64,000 nucleotides of DNA from Crambe crambe. Taxonomy: Eukaryota > Porifera > Demospongiae > Poecilosclerida > Crambeidae. Positions within the stretch are counted from its first letter, which is position 1. Each line of letters starts with the position of its first letter. Positions 1-10,761 of the stretch are shown here, piece after piece. The stretch is from positions 1,240,001 to 1,304,000 of the forward strand of contig OZ004596.1 of assembly GCA_963924555.1 (NCBI GenBank), written 5' to 3'. The translations under genes and the position numbers were made by a program. A model generated the notes under the pieces. It searched no databases. It was not told the origin of the DNA and saw only the letters and a list, made by a program, of their open reading frames with translations.

Positions 1-155
1 CGTTCCCTCGTGCCTGGGAACGAGTCATTAGTTTGACAATTTCAAATGATTTATATATTGGTAGATACTATTTATGCTACACACAATCACAAAAATATTG
101 AAGCACATAAATGGTAACTACGTAGACTTCTGAGACTTCTGTTCGTATTGTTATG

Positions 156-1036
156 TTAGTTGCATGTGGTTTTCACGGTGCATCTCTTTGGACGTATCTT
201 CATTTGGACTTTAGTGTAAGGGACATAAGTTGATCCATCGTACCAGACGAGCCTACTAGCACTATTTCCTGGTTCACTGATCATATATGGTCCATTAAGA
301 TTTGTATAATAGCAACGATTATGCCACCATGCTCCTCCATGCACTGCAGCACAGTTACGATTCCACCTATCATTATCACGATCTGGAGTGGTGAAAGATC
401 TTCCATTTTGTTCAGCCATTGAATCATGTGTACCTCCCACTCCTTTGGCCTGTCCAATGGTCAGTTGGTACTTAGTTTCAGCCCCTCCCACTCTGAAGAG
501 CTGATAGGTCCAGACTTGAGTAGGTACTGACCCATTCCCAAGTTCAATGCGTAGTTCCACGTCATCTCGTGTGGTGAGGCAGTGGATCTTTTCCAGTCCA
601 TACCAAAATTCTCCCTCCAGATCTCCAAAGCCGTACACATAGTCAGTCCAATTGCGATTGAAGTCAACAGAGCCATTGATCCTACGCTGGATGACCAACC
701 ACTTTCCTCCATCTGTCTCCATATCACAGCGAGCATGCACTTTACTGGAACCAAAACTCTCAGAAGAACCACACACACCAGCCATTTCATAGCTACCAGT
801 AGCAGCCAAAGGCATCAACTTCTTAATCTGAACATAAAAAGACATTATAAACCTGATTCTTGCTGAAAAGGACACACACTCACCTGACAGCAGTCATGGT
901 AACCTGCTGCATCACAGCTTTGACTTGAAGATATCAAATCCTTCAACAATTGTTGGTAGTGCCTTCCACAGTCAGAGGAAATGACTTCCACATGAGCAAG
1001 GAGAAAGGTTGCAATGATAATATTTAGGACACCCAT
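156..1036 (-). CDS. FReD copy A: secreted fibrinogen-related-domain protein, intact
   Basis: Two exons on the minus strand: 1036-884 (51 codons) and 827-156 (223 codons plus stop), joined in phase 0 across a 56-bp GT-AG intron; predicted 274 aa. Residues 1-20 form a signal peptide with the hydrophobic core IIIATFLLAHVEVIS, followed by a short Cys-containing linker ending DCCQ. The rest is a fibrinogen C-terminal domain: paired cysteines in VCGSS and ARCDME, the WTDYVYGFGDLEGEFWYG core, and the calcium-loop pattern DRDND before RNCA. The pocket segment reads GGAWWHNRCYYTNLNGPY and the tail ends CTVKTTCN. FReD proteins (ficolins, tachylectins, FREPs) are secreted lectin-like recognition molecules; a recognition role here is inferred. 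Its TATA box is degenerate (TATTAAAG at 1113-1120). Confidence 0.9.
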
Positions 1037-1635
1037 GGCAATGTCGCAGGATTATGATGACAATGATGGCTCAGTGATGGTTCTTTTCTGTTCTAGGGGT
1101 TTTGACTCTGTCCTTTAATAGCTAGCTGCTCCCTCTTGGTATCCCAGGTCGACCATATCCACTGGATTTTATTTATCCATCAAGGTGATTGAAGCAGACC
1201 TAGGTGATGCCCATCGAACACTTAGAGCTAAAGATTGTTATTTAAGAATTTCATAGTAAGTCTTCAGAATGCATGGAACTATTTGCTTAGATGTTGTTGT
1301 CCTTCAGCTTCAATTGATGAATCCTGCCATTTTGGTCATAGTTTATGACACTTGAGAATGTCATCTCAAGTAGATCTTCATGAAAATAAGGAGGAAACAT
1401 CACATGAAAGAGGAAGAATCTTGATGCTGTGAATTCACAGAGACATTCCTCTATAGATAACCCCAAGAGAAGGGAATGTCCCTCTAATCAAGATAATAGA
1501 GAAAGTCATTTAGTTCTACTATAAAGTCTAGAAAACATGACCTTTGTGAGGAGTTATAGCTAGTAAAGTACACACAGTCATAAAAATATAAATAAGAGAA
1601 CATAAAGAGAGTCTAGTTTATTAACTATGGACAGT
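1037..1635. other. array spacer between FReD copies
   Basis: No gene seen. Contains the shared upstream promoter region of copy A and a spacer block at about 1310-1530 that recurs near 5880-6110, 9060-9290 and, inverted, 14,700-14,870. The site AATGTCCCT at 1475-1483 is the unoccupied counterpart of the transposon insertion at 10,165. Confidence 0.7.
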
Positions 1636-2425
1636 CCTCTTAGTTGCATATGGTTTTCACAGCGCATCTCTTTGGGCGTATCTTCATGTGAACTTTAGTG
1701 TACCATCATACCAGGTCAGCCTACTAGCAGCATCTCCTGGTATTTGAATTGTAAGATTAGTACCAGACAACACTTGAAATACCACCACACTATGACGATC
1801 GCAAGTGCTAAAAAATCTTCCATATGACGGGCTATTGAATCATGTGTCCTTTGGCCTGTCCAATGTTGATCTCTTAGTTGCATGTGGTCTTCACAGTGCA
1901 TCTCTTTGGACGTATCTTCATTTGAACTTTACTGTAATTGACCCTTTTTGATCCATCATGCCAGACGAGCCTATTAGCACTTGTACCAACCATGGGGTTC
2001 ATACTTCACTACCTCACCACACGAGATGACATGGAACTACGCATTGAACTTGGGAATGGGTCAGCAGTACCTACTCGTCTGGACCTATCCTACGCTGGAT
2101 AACCAACCACTTTCCTCCATCTACGCACTACTGGAAACAAAACTCTCAGAAGAACCACACACACCAGCCAATTCATAGCTATCAGTAGAAGGCGAAGGCA
2201 TCAACTTCTTGATCTGAAGATAACAAAGCATCATGAAAATCATGCACTCAATTGCCTACATGTAAGTGCACACTCACCTAACAGCAGTCATGGTAACCTG
2301 CTGTGCCACAGCTCTCACTGGAGGACATCAAATCCTTCAGTAATTGTTGGTGGTGCTTTCCACAGTCAGGGGATTCGACATTAGCAAGGAGAAAAGGTTG
2401 CAATAATAATGCTGATGACACCCAT
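1636..2425 (-). pseudogene. mosaic FReD pseudogene with an internal inversion
   Basis: Minus-strand remnants of the 3' part of FReD exon 2 lie at 1636-1868 and again, from a second copy, at 1869-2005. A piece at about 2010-2088 is on the opposite (+) strand and encodes the TTRDDMELRIELGNGS-type segment. Then 2088-2225 (5' part of exon 2) and 2277-2425 (exon 1) are minus again. Exon 1 starts with ATG but one extra base in the signal-peptide region brings a stop within 15 codons. Large parts of the domain are missing. It is a composite of at least two broken copies. Confidence 0.85.
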
Positions 2426-3213
2426 GGCAATGTCACAGGATTATGATGACAATGGCCATGAAAACAAGTAATCTTGTTCTGGGGAAGGCTTTGACTCTGT
2501 CTTTTTATAGCTATAGTTGCTCTGAGTCTCCCCTCTTGGAGTCCTGAATCACCAGGTGTGCATGCATGTGCGCAAGTATTTCAGTTTGTTTATTCATTCA
2601 AGGTGAGCTTAGAAGCAGGCTGTACCTAAAGAATGGTTGGCACTCAAATTCAAAAATGAGTCATGCACATGTTCTTGTTTGTTCAAGGTGAGTTTAGAAG
2701 CATATGCTATACTGTCTATAGCTTAATGCTTAAGATTGAAATGAATCACGTTTGCCTTGTTTATCCAAGGAAGAGATATTGCTATCATAGCCTGGAATGA
2801 ATCACATGTTTGCCTTTATTGTTGCTGCTTATATGATTTCTCAAGGTGAGCTTGGAAGCAGATCTTGGTGATGCCTACCTATAGCTAGTGCTAAATTTTG
2901 AGTTCAAGATTGGATGGTTCAGAAGTCTGAGCAGTTTCACAAATGCTCGGAAATAACCCTTACCAAGCAGGATTTCATCTAAGGAGTGGGGCACAGGAGA
3001 AGCCCCTACTTTGTCAAACAGGAAGTGTTGTCTCTGTATGCAATGGTTAACAGTGGAATGTCTCTATTAGTTAAGAATAAGACATGAACTTTGTGAAGAG
3101 CTATATCTAGTGACTAAATGTACACATTCACAAAAACCAAATAAGAGAACTGTGCGTTTCTAATAGAGAAAGACTGTTCAACATAATATATTTGACAAGT
3201 CCTTGCAGATCTC
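2426..3213. repeat. array spacer with reiterated TTCAAGGTGAG motif
   Basis: No gene. The motif TTATTCAAGGTGAGYTTAGAAG, or a variant, recurs at about 2590, 2675, 2756 and 2833. The second half (2880-3213) is nearly identical to 7560-7884 and marks a recent segmental duplication that includes FReD copies B and E. Confidence 0.75.
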
Positions 3214-4105
3214 TTAGTTGCATGTGGTTTTCACAGTGCATCTCTTTGGACGTATCTTCATTTGAACTTTAGTGTAATGGACACTTTCATTCCAGACGAG
3301 CCTAGTAGCTCCTGCAGTAGTATATCCACCATCTTCTGGAGTGTGGGGTTCATACTTCCCATTGAGATTAGAATAGTGGCAGGCACCATACCACCATGCT
3401 CCTCCATAGACTTTAGCACAATTACGATTCCATGCATCATTATCACGATCTCGAGTACTGAAAGATCTTCCATTGTGATAGGCCATTGAATCATGTGTAC
3501 CTCCCACTCCTTTGGCCTGTCCAATGGTCAGTTGGTACTTAGTTTCAGCCCCTCCCACTCTGAAGAGCTGGTAGGTCCAGACTTGAGTAGGTACTGACCC
3601 ATTCCCAAGTTCAATTCGTAGTTCCACATCATCTCGTGTGGTGAGGCAGTGGATCTTTTCCAGTCCATACCAAAATTCTCCCTCCAGATCTCCAAAGCCG
3701 TACACATAGTCAGTCCAATTGCGATAGAAGTCGACAGAGCCGTTGATCCTACGCTGGATGACCAACCACTTTCCTCCATCTGTCTCCATATCACAACGAG
3801 CATGCACTTTACTGGAACCAAAACTCTCAGAAGAACCACACACATCAGCCATTTCATAACTACCAGTAGCAGCTGAATGCATCAACTTCTTGATCTGAAC
3901 ATAACTAACATGAAAATCATGCATAATTGCCTACATGTAAGTGGACACTCACCTGGCAGCAGTCATGGTAACCTGCTGCACCACAGCTCTCGCTGGAGGA
4001 CATCAAATCCTTCAACAATTGTTGGTGGTGCTTTCCACAGTCAGAGGAAATGACTTCCACATTAGCAAGGAGAAAGGCTGTAATGATAATGCTGAGGACA
4101 CCCAT
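3214..4105 (-). CDS. FReD copy B: secreted fibrinogen-related-domain protein, intact
   Basis: Exons 4105-3953 (51 codons) and 3894-3214 (226 codons plus stop), phase-0 junction; predicted 277 aa. Signal peptide MGVLSIIITAFLLANVEVIS, then a complete fibrinogen C-terminal domain. The calcium-loop pattern DRDND is kept before RNCA, and the pocket reads GGAWWYGACHYSNLNGKY. The 5' half of exon 2, including the unusual MHSAATGSYEMADVCGSS stretch, is nearly identical to copy E, but the pocket half is not and instead resembles copy I. A TATA box (TATAAAAG on the minus strand, 4196-4189) lies about 85 bp upstream of the ATG. Secretion and ligand recognition are inferred from family membership. Confidence 0.92.
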
Positions 4106-4188
4106 GGCAATATTGTGATGACGATGATGGTTCAGTGAAACAAGTGATGAGATAGTCTTTGTTCTGCGAAAGTCGTTGACTCTTTGTC

Positions 4189-4196
4189 CTTTTATA
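4189..4196 (-). promoter_or_regulatory. TATA box of FReD copy B (array promoter module)
   Basis: Minus strand reads GAGCAGCTAGATATAAAAGG. The same GAGCAGCTAG-TATAAAAG arrangement sits about 65-90 bp upstream of the ATG of copies D (7159-7166), E (8887-8894), G (11861-11868, shorter), I (16401-16408, plus) and J (19867-19874). Copy A has a decayed version at 1113-1120. Confidence 0.7.
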
Positions 4197-4732
4197 TCTA
4201 GCTGCTCCCTAGCCCTTGGTATCCCTGACTACCCAGGAATATGGGTCTGAATATATTAGTTTATTTATCACATGTTTTTTTTATTATTGGCTGTTTATAT
4301 GCTATGGAATTATTTTTTTGCCACATTTCTCTGTTTATTATTGATTTTAGAGAATAAATGAAACTGATACACAAGGCCCAACTTCTGCATTGACTAAACT
4401 GTTATGAGATTTCTGAGTTCAAGATTGGATGCTTCTAGTAGAGTTCAGAAGTCTCAGCAGTTTCAAAAATGCTCGTTTTACCTTACCAAGCAGATTTCAT
4501 CATGTAAGGAGGGGGCACAGGGGAAGCTCCTCTCCCCCCAAGAAGCCTAATTTCCCCAACAAAATCCCCAATCCCCCCCAAGGGTTTCTGGTCTCTGGTC
4601 TCTGCATGCAATGGTTAACAGTGGACAACTTCCACCCCAAATTGATAAAACCCTGCCAAGTAACCCCCTTCAGAACCAGCACATTATGGTTACCTGCTGG
4701 TCACTGTAATCACCAAATGGAAATACATACAG
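4197..4732. other. array spacer
   Basis: No gene seen. A roughly 200-bp pyrimidine-rich part (4440-4620) reappears inverted at about 15,880-16,080, next to the mirror-image FReD copies H and I. Confidence 0.6.
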
Positions 4733-5173
4733 GGGCTGGTACACTTCCACCATCTTCTGGAGTGTTATATATATACTTCCATTGCGATTAGAGATTAGAC
4801 CCAAAACACACATTGAGCCATCACACTCCTCCATATACTACAGCACAATTACTATGCCATGCATCATTGTCACAATCTCGAGTGCTGAAAATAAGAAAGG
4901 TCTTCCATTGTGATGGGCCATTGAATCATGTGTACCTCCCACTCTTTTAGCCTGTCCAATGGTCAGTTGGTACTTAGTTTCAGCCCCTCCTACTCTGAAG
5001 AGCAGACTTGCCGGGAACACATCATGTAGTGCACACTTTCATCTGACAGCAGTCATGGCAACCTGCTGCGTCACTACTAGGTTAAATCCTTGGTGGTGCT
5101 TTCCACAGTCAGAGGAAATGACTTCCACATTAGCAAGGAGAAAGCTTGCAATGATAATGCTGGGGACACCCAT
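4733..5173 (-). pseudogene. FReD copy C: truncated pseudogene
   Basis: Minus-strand remnant: the 3' and middle part of exon 2 (about 4733-5005), then a deletion that joins it almost directly to exon 1 (about 5030-5173). Exon 1 keeps its ATG and signal peptide but has lost part of the linker, and its donor reads ATGAAA instead of GTGAGT. The central fibrinogen core is missing. It shares diagnostic features with plus-strand copy H, so both descend from one already damaged copy. Confidence 0.85.
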
Positions 5174-6208
5174 GGCAATGGCACAGGATTTTTATTTTGT
5201 TTTTTTGTTTTTATTTGTAAGGCTTTGACTCTGTCTTTTTATAGCTAGTTGCTCAGAGTCTCCCCTCTTGGAGTCCCGAATCACCAGGTGTGCATGCATG
5301 TGCACAAGTATTTCAGTTTGTTTATTCATTCAAGGTGAGCTTAGAAGCAGACTGTACCTAAAGAATGGTTGGCACTCAAATTCAAAAATGAGTCACATGT
5401 TCTTGTTTATTCAAGGAGAGTTTAGAAGCATTATGTTATACTGTCTATAGATTAGCACTTAAGATTGAAATGAATAACATTTTCCTCATTTATTCAAGGT
5501 AAGTTTAGAAGAGATATTGATAATATGTATCATAGCCTGGAATGAATCACGTTTGCCTTTATCATTGCTGCTTAAGTTATTATTATTTAGAGAACGAATG
5601 GAAGTCATACACAAGGCCTGTAGCTTATGCATATGTAAACATGTGATGAGATAGTTCTTGTTCTGGGAAAGGCAAGTGGCCATGAGCACATGAAATACAG
5701 TATGCATGATTCTGAAGTATTCCAGTTTAGTTGTTTATCTATCAAGGTGAGCTTAGAAGCAGATCTTGGTGATGCCCATAGAATACCTATAGTGCTAAAT
5801 TCACATAATTGCAGCATCATGCATTCAGCTTTAGCATAGTAAGTCCTCAGAATCACAAAGTTCAGCTTCGATGATTGGTTTACCCATTTTTGGTCATAGT
5901 CTATGACACTTGAGAATGTCATCTCAAGTAGTCTTCATGAAAACAAGGAGGAAATATCACACGAAAGAGGAAGAATCTTGATGCTGTGAATTCACAGAGA
6001 CATTCCTCTATTGTTTGCCGAACTATATAGATAACCCCAAAAGAAGGGAATGTCCCTCTAATCAAGATAATAGAGAAAGTCATTTAGTTCTACTATAAAG
6101 TCTAGAAAACATGACCTTTGTGAGGAGTTATAGTTAGTAAGGTGCACACAGTCATAGTTTTCTAACAGGGAGAGACTTGTTATCAACTATGGACAGTCCT
6201 GGCAGATC
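5174..6208. repeat. array spacer with reiterated motifs
   Basis: About 1 kb without a gene. The TTCAAGGTGAG-type motif recurs near 5325, 5408, 5490 and 5733. The part 5870-6130 is a copy of the 1310-1540 spacer and contains a second unoccupied AATGTCCCT site (6049-6057). Confidence 0.65.
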
Positions 6209-7077
6209 TTAGTTGCATGTGGTTTTCACGGTGCATCTCTTTGGACGTATCTTCATTTGAACTTTAGTGTAATGGCGGTAGATTGATCCATCGTACCAGC
6301 TAAGTCTGTTAGCACCACGTGTAACACCAGCACCATCTTCTGGTGTGTGAAGTACGTAGCCCCCATTGAGATTAGACGTAAAACACTGCTCATATCACCA
6401 TGCACCTCCGTATGCTCGGGCACAATTACGTCTGCCATCATTATTACGATCTTTAGTACTGAAAGGTCTTCCATTGTGATGGGCCATTGAATCATGTGTA
6501 CCTCCCACTCCTTTGGCCTGTCCAATGGTCAGTTGGTACTTAGTTTCAGCCCCTCCCACTTTAAAGACCTTGTAGGTCCAGACTTCAGTAGGTACTGACC
6601 CATTCCCAAGTTCAATGCGTAGTTCCACATCATCTGATGTGGTGAGGCAGTGAATCTTTTCCAGTCCGTACCAAAATTCTCCCTCCAGATCTCCAAAGCC
6701 GTACACATAGTCAGTCCAATTGCGATAGAAGTCAACAGACCCATTGATCCTGCGCTGGATGACCAACCACTTTCCTCCATCTGTCTCCATGTCACAGCGA
6801 GCATGCACTTTACTGGAACCAAAACTCTCAGAAGAACCACACACACCAGCCATTTCATAGCTACCAGTAGCAGCCGAAGGCATCAACTTCTTGATCTGAA
6901 CATAACGAACATGAAAATCATGCACTCAATTACCTACATGTAGTGCACACTCACCTGACAGCAGTCATGGTAACCTGCTGCATCACAGCTCTCGCTGGAG
7001 GACATCAAATCCTTCAACAATTGTTGGTGGTGCTTTCCACAGTCAGAGGAAATGACTTCCACATTAGCGACACCCAT
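6209..7077 (-). pseudogene. FReD copy D: recently inactivated copy
   Basis: Gene-shaped copy: exon 1 at 7077-6955 and exon 2 at 6895-6209, reading frame otherwise conserved to the usual TTCN-stop. Two lesions are visible. First, an in-frame 30-bp deletion in exon 1 removes the ten residues after MGV, which is the hydrophobic core of the signal peptide. Second, the second Trp codon of GGAWW is TGA (6397-6395), truncating the domain before its last cysteines. The downstream sequence still reads as a good FReD pocket close to copies E and J, so the stop is young. Stop-codon readthrough is conceivable but would not restore secretion. Confidence 0.88.
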
Positions 7078-7884
7078 GGCAATGTCGCAGGATTATGACA
7101 ATGGTGGGTATGAAAACAAGTAATTTTTGTTTGTTCTGGGGAAGTGCTTTGGCTCTGTCTTTTATAGCTAGTTGCTCATAGTCTCCCCTCTTGGAGTCCT
7201 GAATCACCAGGTGTGCATGCATGTGCGCATAATTATTATGATCAAGTATTTCAGTTTGTTTATTCATTCAAGGTGAGCTTAGAAGCAGACTGTACCTAAA
7301 GAATAGTTGGCACTCAAATTCAAAAATGAGTCACATGTTCTTGTTTATTCAAGGTGAGTTTAGAAGCATATGCTATACTGTCTATAACTTAGCACTTAAG
7401 ATTGAAATGAATCACGTTTGCCTTCTTTTATTCAAGGTGAGTTTAGAAGAGATATTGCAATCATAGCCTGGAATGAATCACATGCCTTTATTGTTGCTGC
7501 TTATACTCAAGGTGAGCTTAGAAGCAGATCTTGGTGATGCCTACCTATAGCTAGTGCTAAATTTTGAGTTCAAGATTGGATGGTTCAGATGTCTGAGCAG
7601 TTTCACAAATGCTCAGAATAACCCTGTTTCATCTTACCAAGCAGGATTTCATCTAAGGAGTGGGGCACAGGAGAAGCCCCTTTATCAAACAGAAAGTGTT
7701 GTCTCTGTATGCAATGGTTAACAGTGGAATGTCTCTATTAGTTAAGAATAAGACATGAACTTTGTGAAGAGCTATATCTAGTGACTAAATGTACGCATTC
7801 ACAAAAACCAAATAAGAGAACTGTGCGTTTCTAATAGAGAAAGACTGTTCAGCATAATATATTTGACAAGTCCTTGCAGATCTC
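7078..7884. repeat. array spacer, near-duplicate of 2450-3213
   Basis: No gene. Carries the promoter module of copy D, four TTCAAGGTGAG-type motifs (about 7258, 7345, 7430, 7503) and a 325-bp end (7560-7884) nearly identical to the spacer next to copy B. Confidence 0.7.
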
Positions 7885-8797
7885 TTAGTTGCATGTGGTT
7901 TTCACGGTGCATCTCTTTGGACGTATCTTCATTTGAACTTTAGTGTAATGGCGGTAGATTGATCCATCATACCAGCTAAGTCTATTAGCACCAGTCGAAA
8001 TACCAGCACCCGAAATACCAGCACCATCTTCTGGTGTGTGAAGTACGTAGCCCCCGTTGAGATTAGACGTAAAACACTGTCCATACCACCATGCACCTCC
8101 GTATGCTCGGGCACAATTATGTCTGCCAGCATTATTACGATCTTTAGTACTGAAAGGTCTTCCATTATGTAAACTCATTGCATCATGTGTACCTCCCACT
8201 CCTTTGGCCTGTCCAATGGTCAGTTGGTACTTAGTTTCAGCCCCTCCCACTCTGAAGAGCTGGTAGGTCCAGACTAGAGTAGGCACTGACCCATTCCCAA
8301 GTTCAATGCGTAGTTCAACGTCATCTCGTGTAGTGAGGCAGTGGATCTTTTCCAGTCCATACCAAAATTCTCCCTCCAGATCTCCAAAGCCGTACACATA
8401 GTCAGTCCAATTGCGATAGAAGTCAACAGAGCCATTGATCCTACGCTGGATGACCAACCACTTTCCTCCATCTGTCTCCATGTCACAGCGAGCATGCACT
8501 TTACTGGAACCAAAACTCTCAGAAGAACCACACACATCAGCCATTTCATAGCTACCAGTAGCAGCTGAATGCATCAACTTCTTGATCTGAACATGACGAA
8601 CATGAAAATCATGCACAATTGCCTACATGTAAGTGCACACTCACCTGACAGCAGTCATGGTAACCTGCTGCATCACAGCTTTCACTAGAAGTTATCAAAT
8701 CCTTCAACAATTGTTGGTGGTGCTTTCCACAGTCAGAGGAAATGACTTCCACATGAGCAAGGAGAAAGGTTACAATGATAATGCTAAGGACACCCAT
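7885..8797 (-). CDS. FReD copy E: secreted fibrinogen-related-domain protein, intact
   Basis: Exons 8797-8645 and 8586-7885, phase-0 junction; predicted 284 aa. Signal peptide MGVLSIIIVTFLLAHVEVIS, then a complete FReD. The 5' half of exon 2 and the downstream spacer are almost the same as in copy B, while the pocket (DRNNAGRHNCARAYGGAWW, CFTSNLNGGYVLHTPEDG) matches copies D and J. The DxDND calcium pattern is replaced by DRNNA, so calcium binding may be lost. A 15-bp in-frame duplication produces GAGISGAGIS in the pocket loop. TATA box at 8894-8887 on the minus strand. Confidence 0.92.
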
Positions 8798-9339
8798 GGC
8801 AATATTGCAGGATTATGATGACAATGATGGCTCAGTGATGATTAAGCAAGTGATAAGATATTGTTCTAGGGGTTTTGACTCTGTCCTTTTATAGCTAGCT
8901 GCTCCCTCTTGGTATTCCAGGTCCATATCCACTGGATTTTGTTTATCCATCAGGTGATCTAGCTTAGAAGCAGACCTTGGTGATGCCCATAGAACACTTA
9001 GAGCTAAAGATTGTTATTTAAGAATTTCATAGTAAGTCTTCAGAATGCATGGAACTATTTGCTTAGATGTTGTTGTCCTTCAGCTTCAATTAATGAATCA
9101 CGAGCATTTACCCATTTTTGGTCATAGCTTATGGCACTTGAAAATGTCATCTCAAGTAGATCTTCATGAAAACAAGGAGGAAACATTACATGAAAGAGGA
9201 AGAATCTTGATGCTGTGAATCCACAGAGACATTCCTCTATTGTTTGCATAACTATATAGATAACCCCAAGAGAAGAGAATGTCCCCTAATATTTGTTTCT
9301 ACTATAAAGTCTGACCTTTGTGAAGAGCTATAGCTCGTA
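8798..9339. other. array spacer
   Basis: No gene. Promoter module of copy E (TATA at 8887-8894), then a diverged copy of the 1310-1500 spacer block. Confidence 0.6.
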
Positions 9340-9767
9340 GGGTATCTTCATTTGAACTTCAGTGTAATGGACCCAGTCAGATCCATCATACCAGACGAGC
9401 CTACTAGCAGCATCTCCTGGTATTTGAATCATATTAAGATAGTACTGGTTTGATAACACTTGAAATACCACCATGCTCCTCCATATGTTGCAGCACAGTT
9501 ATGATTCCATGCATCATCATCACAATCTTGAGTGCTCCTTTGGCCTGTCTGATGGTCAGTCGGTACTTAGTTTCAGCCCCTCCCACTCTGAAGAGCTGAT
9601 AGGTCCAGACTTGAGTAGGTACTCAATTCATAGTTCCATGACATCTCATGTGGTGAGGCAGTGGATCTTTTCCAGTCCATACCAAAATTCTCCAAAACCA
9701 TACACATAGGAAGTCCAATTGCGATAGAAATCAACAGAGCCATTGATCCTACGCTGGATGACCAACA
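9340..9767 (-). pseudogene. FReD copy F: exon-2 pseudogene fragment
   Basis: Minus-strand remnant covering roughly the last two thirds of exon 2, from the tail (9340) to the RRINGSVDF region (9767). Several internal deletions and frameshifts; no exon 1 or 5' end of exon 2. Similarity ends abruptly at 9767. Confidence 0.82.
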
Positions 9768-10164
9768 AAGTTTTAAAATAACCAATTGAGTAAATCAGGT
9801 CAGTTTATGCAGATCAATCAGGCAAGTTTCACCATTAGTTCATGCACATGTAGTCTCTTAGTAGAAACTGGACATCTTGTATTCCTCCATGATTGCATTT
9901 AGTGCATCTCCCAATATAAATACTACATAATGTTTATATTACTTGGAACTTATCTGAATTTCAAGGACCAGCAGTTAACCATAATGTGCTGGTAGATATA
10001 ATGAGAGTTGTGCCCAATATCAGTTACTAAGGTAAACTGTAAGTAACCACTTCTGAATCAACACAGATGGATAGGAAGATGACTATGCCAGGAACCATCT
10101 CATATTCCTGCACACATTCATCACAGCATCAAATCTCTGCTCTGTTGAGCGCTCACTCTTTGAC
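9768..10164. other. unassigned spacer left of the transposon
   Basis: I see no gene. A short stretch around 9970-10050 resembles 15,730-15,820 (AAGGACCAG and GTTACTAAGGTAAACTG), consistent with shared spacer ancestry. Confidence 0.5.
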
Positions 10165-10173
10165 AATGTCCCT

Positions 10174-10761
10174 TAGTCTCGCGCGCCAGACCTTTCTGCA
10201 GACGGAAGGGGAGGGGGAAGGGAGGGAAAGGTCTGGTAACTATTGACAGGTTTTCGTGGACCCCAATCAGATTTCAGATTTTAAAAATTGGTGTTGCTGT
10301 CACGAGATTATCAGATGGACCATCTAAAGTTCACGTGGCAAACTATCGATCGCAGCTGTCATGTACAAGGAGAAAGAGATTTTAAAATGCTATACAAGAT
10401 GTGACAAAGAAATGGGTATTCTAGTCTTCGTGAAAAGCAAGAAGAGATCATGAAACATTTTCTCTCTGGTCGTGATACTTTCGTGAGCCTTCATACTGGC
10501 AGTGGTAAATCTCTTTCTGTGTTTGACAAACTGAGAAGGACATCCTCCAGTTCAATAGTTGTAGTAGTTAGTCCGCTCATGAAGGATCAAGTGATTGCTA
10601 TGCTATGAACCAATCTCTCTGAGCACGCGCTAGCTCTCGTGTAATCATCTGATTATGTGACTGCAACATTCCGGAGGTCCACGAAAACCTGTCAATAGTT
10701 ACCAGACCTTTCCCTCCCCCCCTCCCCTTCCGTCCGCAGAAAGGTCTGGCGCGTGAGACTA
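10174..10761. mobile_element. Pack-MULE-like element with ~90-bp terminal inverted repeats and 9-bp target duplication
   Basis: The ends are inverted repeats: left 10,174-10,262 begins TAGTCTCGCGCGCCAGACC, and right 10,674-10,761 ends with the complement GGTCTGGCGCGTGAGACTA. They match over about 88 bp, including a purine-rich block and ACTATTGACAGGTTTTCGTGGACC. A perfect 9-bp direct repeat, AATGTCCCT, flanks the element (10,165-10,173 and 10,762-10,770). The same site occurs unoccupied at 1475 and 6049 in paralogous spacers. Long inverted repeats with 9-bp duplications are typical of Mutator-like elements. There is no transposase; the 410-bp interior holds a helicase gene fragment, as in Pack-MULEs. 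The superfamily is inferred from structure only. Confidence 0.85.
10412..10608 (+). pseudogene. captured RecQ-like helicase fragment inside the transposon
   Basis: From about 10,412 the plus strand reads GYSSLREKQEEIMKHFLSGR, followed by TFVSLHTGSGKSLSVF and later VVVVSPLMKDQVIAML, then a stop at 10,606-10,608. HTGSGKS is helicase motif I (Walker A) and SPLMKDQV is the motif Ia region typical of RecQ-type superfamily 2 helicases. The Q-motif side (FSSLREKQEE) also fits. There is no start codon context and the upstream frame is closed, so this is a gene fragment, not a working helicase. Confidence 0.75.

Noticed and set aside
461-790. Recurrent 75-110-codon open frames in other frames of the FReD exons (minus: 461-790, 3528-3857, 6529-6858; plus: 582-866, 3649-3876, 8341-8568)
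   Set aside because: They recur only because the FReD sequence under them is conserved. They have no splice sites, signal or domain of their own.
4429-4791. 120-codon plus-strand frame between FReD copies B and C
   Set aside because: It lies across spacer and copy C remnants, has low-complexity composition and matches no family.
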